Shown here: positions 46,074-53,437 of the stretch, in pieces
How the letters are laid out: the number at the start of each line of letters is the position of its first letter
How positions within the stretch are numbered: the first letter of the stretch is position 1
Assembly (NCBI RefSeq): GCF_015461845.1
Contig: NZ_JACOPW010000003.1
Location: 310,001 to 374,000, forward strand
Direction: 5' to 3'
DNA length: 64,000 bases
Source of the DNA: Pseudomonas mucoides
GTDB taxonomy: Bacteria > Pseudomonadota > Gammaproteobacteria > Pseudomonadales > Pseudomonadaceae
Program-made: the position numbers and the translations under genes
Notes under the pieces: generated by a model
Told to the model about the DNA's origin: nothing
What the model saw: only the letters and a program-made list of their open reading frames with translations
The model's database searches: none

Positions 46074-47402
46074 TTACATGAAGCTGTAGGTGTAGTTGAA
46101 GATCAGACGGGTCTGGTCCTGGCTGGCGATACCGGTATCGCTGCCACGGTAAGTGCCATGACGCAGTGTTGTGCCGAAGCCTTTGAGTACGCCTTGCTGG
46201 ATGGTGTAGTCCACACGCAGGTCGCGTTCCCACTCGGACTGATCAGGGCTGGTACCGTTTTTGGCCTTGATGTTATCGCCATACAGGTAGGCGGCCGAGG
46301 CTTTCAGACCTGGCACACCCAACGCAGCGAAGTCGTAGGAGTACTGACCGAACGTGGTGTTTTCACCGGCCCGGACAAAGCCGTTGATCATGGAATCGGT
46401 GAACAGGTAGAAGCTCGCGCCGCCCGCTTCTTCACTGCGACGGTTGTCATTCACAACGCTACCCTGGTTCAGGTAGACGAAACCGCCGTCATCATTGACG
46501 CGTTGATGACCCAGCAGGAACGCGTTGCCACCCAGGGTGTAGGTGAACATGGCGCTCCAGGTCTTGTTGTCGACCTCGCCCGGGGTCTTGGCGTAACCAC
46601 CGTTGTTGTTGAACTGATAGCCCGCATCGCCGTTCTTGCCATCGGAACCGCTATCGAAGTAGCGCAGGTCCGTCTTGAAGGACTGATTGGTACCAATCGG
46701 CCAGACATGTACCAGACCCAGGAAGTCCTGTTTGTAGTAGTCCTTCAGATTCGCGTGGTAGTACTGCAGAGTCAGGTCTTTGGTGACCTTCCAGTCGGCA
46801 CCGGCGTAACGGAACTGGTTGCTCTCCTCGGTACCACCAGCCACGGCCAGACCGGTGCTGTTGGAAGAGGCGCGACCCGCCGCGTGCTCCAACTGACCAA
46901 CGTTGAAGGTAACGTTGTCGATTTCCTTCGAGGAGATCGTGCCACCCTCAAAGGTCTGTGGCAGCAGACGGCTGTCGTTCGCGACCAGAATCGGCATGTT
47001 CGGTTGCAACGCGCCGCCCAAGTGGGCCTCGGTCTTGGAGAAGCGTGCCTTTACGTTAGCTGCCGCACGGCTCCACTCACTCGCCGCCGAACCATCGGAG
47101 TCGCTTGGGAAGAATGAGCTCGGGTACGGGTGATGCCCCTTGCCGCCGTCCAGATGGATACCGACCAGTGCTTGAGCGTCGATACCGAAGCCGACAGTAC
47201 CTTGGGTGAAACCGGACAGGTAATCAAATTTGAGGCCTTCAGCGGTCTCTTTCTGATCGGCACCGCCGTCACGGTTATCGTTGTTGAAATACATGGTGCG
47301 GGAACTGACGGAAGCCTTGCTGTCTTCCAGGAAACCGGCGGCGCCTGCCTGCTGCGCCAAAACCCCTACGGCCACGGCCAAGGCCAAGGTGGACTTGTTC
47401 AT
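46074..47402 (-). CDS. OprD-family outer-membrane porin, copy 2
   Basis: A 442-residue OprD-type barrel. The signal peptide MNKSTLALAVAVGVLAQQAG differs from porin 1 at one position. The mature part starts FLEDSKASVSSRTMYFNNDN and ends RLIFNYTYSFM, with the C-terminal aromatic pattern recognised by the BAM machinery. LPQTFEGGTISSKEIDNVTF parallels porin 1. It is clearly paralogous but with different loops, so a different solute is likely. The start is supported by the signal peptide and a GAGG upstream. Confidence 0.9.
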   Translation of the reverse strand: MNKSTLALAVAVGVLAQQAGAAGFLEDSKASVSSRTMYFNNDNRDGGADQKETAEGLKFDYLSGFTQGTVGFGIDAQALVGIHLDGGKGHHPYPSSFFPSDSDGSAASEWSRAAANVKARFSKTEAHLGGALQPNMPILVANDSRLLPQTFEGGTISSKEIDNVTFNVGQLEHAAGRASSNSTGLAVAGGTEESNQFRYAGADWKVTKDLTLQYYHANLKDYYKQDFLGLVHVWPIGTNQSFKTDLRYFDSGSDGKNGDAGYQFNNNGGYAKTPGEVDNKTWSAMFTYTLGGNAFLLGHQRVNDDGGFVYLNQGSVVNDNRRSEEAGGASFYLFTDSMINGFVRAGENTTFGQYSYDFAALGVPGLKASAAYLYGDNIKAKNGTSPDQSEWERDLRVDYTIQQGVLKGFGTTLRHGTYRGSDTGIASQDQTRLIFNYTYSFM

Positions 47403-47765
47403 TGTTTAGCTCCTCTCGTTTCTAATTCTTGTGTTCCTGGCCCCAAGTCGATGCTTGGAATCCTAAGATGCGCGATTAGCGCCAGAGCGTGACCCACAAG
47501 TCAATCGTAACTATGTGTGTCTACGACCATGGTCTAATCCCCCGTTTTTTGGTCCATGCAGGTCATGAGTTCGTCATAAACCTGAAAAGAACTAGCTGCC
47601 TCTTTTCTCATACCCTTTAGGAATTAAGCTCTGCGCCGCTCCCAGCCCCCCAGAATAGGGCCCTCAGCTCATAAGCTAATTCCTAAACAGTATTTACTAG
47701 CCGTTTTTTAGATCGTTTAGCGTTTGAAGCAATTCGGAAACAAAACCTTACCGAAGGGCCCCGCC
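47403..47765. other. Intergenic region upstream of porin 2 and the tauA remnant
   Basis: A 363-bp non-coding stretch holding the porin-2 promoter region. It contains a perfect GACCATGGTC palindrome (47525-47534) and an AT-rich segment near 47580-47715. The expected promoter of the tauA remnant would be at its right end. No gene seen. Confidence 0.6.
47525..47534. promoter_or_regulatory. GACCATGGTC palindrome upstream of porin 2
   Basis: A perfect 10-bp palindrome about 123 bp upstream of the porin-2 start, within CTACGACCATGGTCTAATCC. It is a candidate activator site for the porin gene. The assignment is by position and symmetry only. Confidence 0.4.
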
Positions 47766-48125
47766 ATGACGACCAAACGCGCACTATCCAGTCCAATTGT
47801 TACAGTTTGTGTATCGCGATTATTTACGCTCTCCGCTCAGGCGGCCAACTTGACCGTGGGCTACCCAACCGGTATCGCCCCCAGCAAAGTCCCCAGGCAG
47901 ACGGTCCGTACGAAAAAAACAATCGGCGAGAAAATTGACTGGCGTCGCTTCAACAGCGGCCCGGAAGTGGTGACCGCGCGCACTCAGCAAACCACTGCGC
48001 TACTGGAGGGCGGCACGGCGAAGGCGATTGGCGAGACGGCGAAGCTCTTGAAAGAGCAAGGGAAGGTAGAGACGGTGCTGCCGGATTATTCGGCGTATGT
48101 CAGTGCAAAGTTTGTGGCTGACTGA
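47766..48125 (+). pseudogene. tauA: tauA (taurine-binding protein) remnant with a large internal deletion
   Basis: A 119-codon frame that reads like the two ends of a TauA protein (about 320 residues) joined in frame. The N-terminal part is a signal-like leader and ANLTVGYPTGIAPSKVP, then EKIDWRRFNSGPEVVTA. It jumps after a few residues to the C-terminal TAKAIGETAKLLKEQGKVET and LPDYSAYVSAKFV. The roughly 200 middle residues forming most of both lobes are missing, so it cannot bind ligand. The spacing KVPRQTVRTKKTIGEK is also altered. No tauBCD genes follow; argA is convergent. Confidence 0.85.
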
Positions 48126-48158
48126 TGATCGTTCCCACACTCTGCGTGGGAACGATCA
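48126..48158. repeat. Palindromic repeat GTTCCCAC..TCTGCGTGGGAAC
   Basis: TGATCGTTCCCAC and GTGGGAACGATCA arms around ACTCTGC form a long hairpin starting one base after the tauA-remnant stop and ending 11 bp before the argA stop. It may act as a bidirectional terminator. It is related to the larger element at 63233-63339. Confidence 0.85.
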
Positions 48159-48169
48159 CTGCCACAGGA

Positions 48170-49468
48170 TCACAGGGTCTTTTCGAAGATCTTCGAATTA
48201 CGCTGATAGTTGTACAGCGAAGCCCGTGCTGACGGCAGGCGTTCAACGCTGCTCGGCACGAACCCGCGCTCGCGGAACCAGTGAGCGGTGCGGGTCGTCA
48301 GCACGAACAGGGTTTTCAACCCCTGGGCCCGGGCACGGGTTTCGATGCGCTCCAGCAGCTCATCACCGCGACCGCCATGCCGGTATTCCGGGTTCACTGC
48401 CAGGCACGCCAGCTCCCCGGCGTCCGAGTCGGCAATCTGATAAAGCGCCGCACAGGCGATGATCATGCCTTCGCGTTCAACCACGCTGAACTGCTCGATC
48501 TCACGTTCCAGCACTTCACGGGAGCGACGCACCAGAATCCCCTGCTCTTCCAGCGGGCTGATCAGGTCCAGCAAACCGCCGACATCTTCGATCGCGGCTT
48601 CACGCACCACTTCGAATTGTTCCTGCGCCACCAGCGTACCGCCACCGTCACGGGTGAACAGTTCGGTCAGCAGAGCACCGTCTTCGGCGTAGCTGACGAT
48701 ATGGCTGCGCGCCACGCCGCCCCGACAGGCCTCAGCGGCTGCATCCAACAATTCAGCCTGATAGTTGCTGCCCAGCCGCTGCAAATGCGCCGGCACTTGT
48801 TGCGGACGCAATTCGCGCACCAGACGACCGTTTTCATCGATCAAGCCCGGGTCGGCGCCAAACAGCAGCAGCTTGTCCGCGCCCAGGTCGATGGCCGCGC
48901 GAGTGGCGACGTCTTCACAGGCGAGGTTGAAGATTTCACCGGTTGGCGAGTAGCCCAACGGCGACAGCAACACGATGGAGCGTTCGTCCAGCAGGCGATT
49001 GATGCCTTTGCGGTCGACCCGACGCACTTCGCCGGTGTGGTGATAATCCACACCTTCGAGCACACCAATCGGCCGCGCCGTGACCAGGTTGCCGCTGGCC
49101 ACCCGCAGGCGCGAGCCCTGCATCGGCGAAGAGGCCATGTCCATGGAAAGGCGCGCTTCAATAGCAATACGCAACTGGCCGACTGCATCGATCACACACT
49201 CCAGCGTCGCAGCATCGGTGATGCGCATGCCGTGATGGTAATGCGGGGTCAGGCCACGCGTGGCGAGGCGGGTTTCAATTTGCGGTCGGGAACCGTGAAC
49301 CAGCACAAGGCGCACCCCCAGGCTGTGCAACAGCACCAGGTCGTGAACGATATTGCCGAAATTCGGATGCTCCACCCCATCGCCGGGGAGCATGACGACA
49401 AAGGTGCAATCGCGGTGGGCATTGATGTAAGGCGAAGCGTGACGAAGCCAATTAACGTATTCGGGCAT
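48170..49468 (-). CDS. argA: N-acetylglutamate synthase
   Basis: First step of arginine synthesis: acetyl-CoA plus glutamate to N-acetylglutamate. The 432 residues comprise an amino-acid-kinase-like domain (about 1-290, with HDLVLLHSLGVRLVLVHGSRPQ) that binds arginine for feedback, and a C-terminal GNAT domain with CLAVNPEYRHGGRGDELLERI (acetyl-CoA loop). The start MPEYVNWLRHASPY at 49468 is the family start; a 10-residue upstream extension is not conserved. Convergent with the tauA remnant. Confidence 0.96.
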   Translation of the reverse strand: MPEYVNWLRHASPYINAHRDCTFVVMLPGDGVEHPNFGNIVHDLVLLHSLGVRLVLVHGSRPQIETRLATRGLTPHYHHGMRITDAATLECVIDAVGQLRIAIEARLSMDMASSPMQGSRLRVASGNLVTARPIGVLEGVDYHHTGEVRRVDRKGINRLLDERSIVLLSPLGYSPTGEIFNLACEDVATRAAIDLGADKLLLFGADPGLIDENGRLVRELRPQQVPAHLQRLGSNYQAELLDAAAEACRGGVARSHIVSYAEDGALLTELFTRDGGGTLVAQEQFEVVREAAIEDVGGLLDLISPLEEQGILVRRSREVLEREIEQFSVVEREGMIIACAALYQIADSDAGELACLAVNPEYRHGGRGDELLERIETRARAQGLKTLFVLTTRTAHWFRERGFVPSSVERLPSARASLYNYQRNSKIFEKTL

Positions 49469-49633
49469 GAACCTGGGCCTGTAATAAATAGCAGCCAAAA
49501 AATGGGCGAAACTGAAAACGCACAGCGGGCTGATGGTTATCGTCGGAACAGGCTTGGCGACACGCGCGCTCTCCTCATGAATACGGGTTGGGACACTGGC
49601 AATTTATACGGCATGTCAGGCAAAGCACAGACC

Positions 49634-49663
49634 CTGTGGGCGCGGGCGGGCTCGCTCCCACAT
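49634..49663. repeat. Degenerate REP half
   Basis: CTGTGGGCGCGGGCGGGCTC followed by GCTCCCACA keeps the REP outline but with several changed bases. It is a lone decayed copy between argE and argA. Confidence 0.65.
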
Positions 49664-49673
49664 GGATTTGCGC

Positions 49674-50837
49674 TCAACTGACGGGCATTGCGGCCGGTGT
49701 CAGGCAGTAATGTTGAATCAGTTGACGTAATAGATGCACCGTAGGCTGCAAACGTGACATTTCGAGGTATTCCCCCGGTTGGTGGGCGCAGGCGATATCG
49801 CCCGGGCCGAGCACCAGTGTCTCGCAGCCAAGTTGCTGAAGATAAGGCGCTTCGGTGCCGAACGCCACTGCTTCGGCACCATGGCCGGTAAGCTTTTCAG
49901 CGATCCGCACCAATTCCGCGTCTTCGGCCTGCTCAAAGGGCGGCACCTCAGGGAACAGCGGCGCGTAATCGATCTTCACCTGATGGCGCTCGGCAACCGG
50001 TTTGAGCCGCTGCAAAATCTCCGCGCGCAAGGCCTTGGGATCCATGCCCGGCAAGGGCCGCAGGTCGAATTCCAGCGAACACTGGCCGCAGATACGGTTA
50101 GGGTTGTCGCCGCCATGGATGCAGCCGAAGTTCATGGTCGGCGTCGGCACGCCAAACTGCGGATTGCGGAATTCGCGCTGCCACAACAGGCGCAGACCAC
50201 GTAATTCGCCGATTGCATCGTGCATCGCTTCAAGGGCGCTGTGGCCCAGGCGTGGGTCCGAGGAATGGCCACTCTGACCGAGAATGTCGATGCGTTCCAT
50301 CATGATGCCTTTGTGCATGCGGATCGGCTTCAGCCCGGTCGGCTCGCCGATAACCGCTGCGCGGCCCAATGGACGCCCGGCCTTGGCCAGGGCGCGAGCA
50401 CCGGACATCGAGCTTTCTTCATCGCATGTAGCGAGGATCAACAACGGTTGCTTGAACGGCTGATCGAGCAGCGGGATCACCGCTTCGATGGCCAAGGCGA
50501 AAAAGCCCTTCATGTCACAACTGCCCAAGCCCACCCAACGACCATCGACTTCGGTGAGCTTCAGCGGATCGGTCTGCCACAACGCGCCATCGAACGGCAC
50601 CGTGTCACTGTGGCCGGCCAACACCAGGCCGCCGGGGCCGGTACCAAAACTGGCCAGCAGGTTGAACTTGCCGGGGCTGACTTGCTGGATATCACAGGCA
50701 AACCCCAGATCACCCAGCCACGTCGCCAGCAAATCGATTACCGGGCGGTTGGTCTGATCCAGGTTCGGTTGGGTGCAGCTGACCGACGGCGCAGCGATCA
50801 GTGCAGCGAACTGATCTTTCATGGACGGCAAGGGCAT
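49674..50837 (-). CDS. argE: Acetylornithine deacetylase
   Basis: A 387-residue M20-family zinc amidohydrolase releasing ornithine from N-acetylornithine. Metal and active-site segments are VLAGHSDTVPFDG (His ligand, Asp), GLGSCDMKGFFAL (bridging Asp), ATCDEESSMSGARAL (catalytic Glu) and the C-terminal His in DIACAHQPGEYL. The ATG at 50837 (MPLPSMKDQF) has GGAG 6 nt upstream; the Met five codons later is an alternative. Same strand as argA. Confidence 0.94.
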   Translation of the reverse strand: MPLPSMKDQFAALIAAPSVSCTQPNLDQTNRPVIDLLATWLGDLGFACDIQQVSPGKFNLLASFGTGPGGLVLAGHSDTVPFDGALWQTDPLKLTEVDGRWVGLGSCDMKGFFALAIEAVIPLLDQPFKQPLLILATCDEESSMSGARALAKAGRPLGRAAVIGEPTGLKPIRMHKGIMMERIDILGQSGHSSDPRLGHSALEAMHDAIGELRGLRLLWQREFRNPQFGVPTPTMNFGCIHGGDNPNRICGQCSLEFDLRPLPGMDPKALRAEILQRLKPVAERHQVKIDYAPLFPEVPPFEQAEDAELVRIAEKLTGHGAEAVAFGTEAPYLQQLGCETLVLGPGDIACAHQPGEYLEMSRLQPTVHLLRQLIQHYCLTPAAMPVS

Positions 50838-50993
50838 CGCTGACTCCAACTCCCGGATTGAAGTCCATCATAGAACCATCTGGCGACAGGAATAAACCGT
50901 CGCGGGGCGTAGGAACGTTCACTCCTGTACACTGCACGACCTTGGCAGCCACACATTCCCCCGGCTGCGCTCCCGATCCTGGATTTTCCGGCC

Positions 50994-52361
50994 ATGCAGA
51001 AAGAAACCGAAATCAAGCTCCGCGTCAGCCGCGAAACCCTCGCGGCCCTGCGCGAGCACCCGCTCCTGAAAAAACGCAACAAAAGTGGCTGGGAACGCCG
51101 TGAGTTGATGAATCAATACTTCGACACGCCTGAGCGCGACCTGGCCCGCGCCAAGGTTGCCCTGCGCCTGCGCCGCGATGGCGAAGAAGTGATTCAGACG
51201 CTCAAGACCCGCGGCCACAGTGTTGCCGGCCTGTCCGAGCGTAACGAATACGACTGGAACCTGCCCAAAGCCAAGCTCGACGTGAAGAAACTCGACGGCG
51301 AATGCTGGCCTGAAGAGCTGGCCGAGCTGGACAAGAAAACCCTCAAGCCGATCTTCACCACCGATTTCGTTCGCGAACGCGCTGAAATCGCCTGGGGCCG
51401 TGGCAAGACCAAAGTAGTCATCGAAGCCGCGCTGGACCTGGGCCACGTGATCGTCGGCAAGCAGAAAGAAGAAATCTGCGAACTGGAACTGGAATTGCGC
51501 GAAGGCGAGCCGGCCGCCCTGCTGGAACTGGCCGCAGAACTGGCCGCAACCCTGGCCCTGATGCCGTGTGACATCAGCAAGGCTGAGCGCGGCTATCGCC
51601 TGTACGACGCCAACAGCTATTCGTTGAGCCTGCCGGCGCCGCAAATCACCGCCGAAACCCCGCTGGACGACGCGTTCGCCGCGCTGAGCTGGCACTTGCT
51701 GGGCAGCAGCCAGCGTCTGGCTGAGCAATATCGCTTCAACGGCCACTGGCGCCTGTTGCTGGACTGGGTCGAAAACCTCGCTGAATTGCGTGCTTTGCTT
51801 AGTAGCCTGGGTCAAGCCGCGCCGCGTCAGTCCACCCACGACCTGCGCCTTGCGCTGGATGCGTTGCTGGAAGACTGGCGTCCGCTGGTGCAAGCCGGCA
51901 TCGAGGACGAAGACGTGCGCAAAGCCGCGCCGGAGCAATTCCTCGAAGAACTGGAAGACCCGCGCTGGGGCCTGTTCTCGCTGAACACCTCACGCTGGTT
52001 GCTGGCCCGCACCTGGGCGGCTGATCGCAACGTTCGTGGCAATCGCCAGGGTGCCGCGCAACTGGGTAGCTGGTTGCCGCGGTTGCTGGGTGAAGAAGCA
52101 ACGTCCCTGCAATTGCAGCGTTATCAGCAACAGCCGGAAGACCTGGCCGAGCAACTGCCGCGCATCGAGCGCATTCAGGCGTGGCTGCACCATGCCCGTG
52201 GCGTGCTGGACATCCCGGAAATGGATCGCCTGTACGGTGAGCTGAAACAGCTGGCGCAACTGGCCAACGAGCCGATCACCGATGAATCGCTGGATGCGCG
52301 TAAGCAGCAGGCGATTGCGGTGTACCAGAATCGTGCCTGGAAAATGCTGCTGCGTATGTAA
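50994..52361 (+). CDS. CYTH/CHAD-domain inorganic triphosphatase (YgiF-like)
   Basis: A 455-residue two-domain protein. The N-terminal CYTH tunnel domain (about 1-200) begins with the diagnostic E-x-E-x-K (KETEIKLRV) and hydrolyses inorganic tripolyphosphate in E. coli YgiF. The C-terminal CHAD domain (about 215-440) is helical with conserved His/Arg (STHDLRLALDAL, WLHHARGVLD) and binds polyphosphate. Upstream is the divergent argE with a 156-bp gap. Confidence 0.92.
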   Translation: MQKETEIKLRVSRETLAALREHPLLKKRNKSGWERRELMNQYFDTPERDLARAKVALRLRRDGEEVIQTLKTRGHSVAGLSERNEYDWNLPKAKLDVKKLDGECWPEELAELDKKTLKPIFTTDFVRERAEIAWGRGKTKVVIEAALDLGHVIVGKQKEEICELELELREGEPAALLELAAELAATLALMPCDISKAERGYRLYDANSYSLSLPAPQITAETPLDDAFAALSWHLLGSSQRLAEQYRFNGHWRLLLDWVENLAELRALLSSLGQAAPRQSTHDLRLALDALLEDWRPLVQAGIEDEDVRKAAPEQFLEELEDPRWGLFSLNTSRWLLARTWAADRNVRGNRQGAAQLGSWLPRLLGEEATSLQLQRYQQQPEDLAEQLPRIERIQAWLHHARGVLDIPEMDRLYGELKQLAQLANEPITDESLDARKQQAIAVYQNRAWKMLLRM

Positions 52362-52370
52362 GTACACAAC

Positions 52371-52400
52371 TGTGGCGAGGAGGCTTGCCCCCTCGCCACA
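52371..52400. repeat. REP-like palindrome TGTGGCGAGGAGG..CCTCGCCACA
   Basis: TGTGGCGAGGAGGCTTG and its complement CCCCCTCGCCACA form one hairpin just after the CYTH/CHAD stop. It is a different sub-family from the other REPs here. A second small perfect palindrome, GCCGGTGTTACACCGGC (52411-52427), overlaps the stop of the convergent Lrp gene. Confidence 0.8.
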
Positions 52401-52417
52401 AAAGCACTCTGCCGGTG

Positions 52418-52882
52418 TTACACCGGCAAACTCGTCGTCGACTTGATCTCCGACAACGCCACAATCGAATTCACTTCCTGTATCCCCGGCACCATCGACA
52501 GCTTTTCGAAGAAAAACCGCTCATACGCCTCAATGTCCGCCGTGACGATCCGCAGCAAAAAATCCACCGACCCCATCAGCACATAACACTCCAGCACTTC
52601 GGGAAAACCGCGGATCGCCTCAGTGAACTCAGTGAAGTTCGAACGCCCGTGCGCATTGAGTTTGATCTCGGCAAAGATCTGCGTGTTCAGGCCGATCTTC
52701 TTGCGGTCCAGCAGCGTCACCTGCCCACGAATGATTCCCTCCTCCTTCATCCGCTGAATCCGCCGCCAGCAGGGCGACTGCGACAGCCCCACCTGTTCGG
52801 CGATCTGAGCGCTGGAGAGCGAAGCGTCCTCTTGCAGCAACGCGAGAATCTTGCGGTCGTAGCCATCGAGCTCGCTTTGCAT
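52418..52882 (-). CDS. Lrp/AsnC-family transcriptional regulator
   Basis: A 154-residue leucine-responsive-type regulator. The N-terminal helix-turn-helix spans DGYDRKILALLQEDASLSSAQIAEQVGLSQSPCWRRIQRM (about 6-45), followed by a RAM/ACT-like effector domain with ECYVLMGSVDFLLRIVTADIEAYERF. The effector is unknown but probably an amino acid. Divergent from a small ACT-like protein gene 126 bp away, its likely target. Confidence 0.92.
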   Translation of the reverse strand: MQSELDGYDRKILALLQEDASLSSAQIAEQVGLSQSPCWRRIQRMKEEGIIRGQVTLLDRKKIGLNTQIFAEIKLNAHGRSNFTEFTEAIRGFPEVLECYVLMGSVDFLLRIVTADIEAYERFFFEKLSMVPGIQEVNSIVALSEIKSTTSLPV

Positions 52883-53008
52883 AGAAAAACCTTAAATCGT
52901 TCGTTATTCGAATTACACGATTCGATAAATCGCCAATAAGCCCAATCATAGATAAGAAATGCCCGGCACCGAATGTAAAAATTCCTCCATTGAATTTGGA
53001 GCCCGACC

Positions 53009-53347
53009 ATGCCGCCTCTCGAAGCCGTCTACACCCCGCCCACCCGCGCCGATGTCTGGAACGCCAGCAACGCCCACTGCCGCGTTCATTACCAACTGCT
53101 GGCGGAGGCCGAGCCGGATCTGCTGTGCCGAGCGCTCAATCTGTTTGCCTTGCAGTTCTTGACGCCGCAACAGGTGAACGTGCAGCGCCAGGAGGATTTG
53201 CTGTCGATCGACATCGTCATGGACGGTCTCAGTTGGCACCGCGCCCAAGTGATTGCGGAAAAATTACGCAACCTGATCAGCGTCTGTTCGGTCGAGTTGC
53301 AAACGGCTGATGTGATGTGGGATCAACCGGCCCAGGCAGCGGGCTGA
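53009..53347 (+). CDS. Small ACT-like protein of unknown function
   Basis: A 112-residue protein. The central part reads as a beta-alpha-beta-beta-alpha-beta unit: strand HCRVHYQLLAEAE, helix PDLLCRALNLFALQFLT, strands VNVQRQ and LLSIDIVMDG, helix SWHRAQVIAEKLRNLIS, strand VCSVELQT. This is the order of an ACT domain like that of acetolactate synthase small subunits, with no catalytic domain attached. It is divergent from the Lrp regulator. It could be an amino-acid sensor or a partner subunit; this is inferred from pattern only. Confidence 0.65.
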   Translation: MPPLEAVYTPPTRADVWNASNAHCRVHYQLLAEAEPDLLCRALNLFALQFLTPQQVNVQRQEDLLSIDIVMDGLSWHRAQVIAEKLRNLISVCSVELQTADVMWDQPAQAAG

Positions 53348-53437
53348 AAAATCCCGACACGGCTTCGTCGGGTAGTGGCCCAACGGTCGAGGGCTGCGCG
53401 ACTATCCTTTGCGGACTGTTGTTCATGAGGAGCCCGC

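Noticed and set aside
48281..49681. A 466-codon plus-strand frame opposite argA
   Set aside because: It overlaps argA almost entirely on the opposite strand, and its composition is that of a GC-skewed shadow frame without recognisable motifs.
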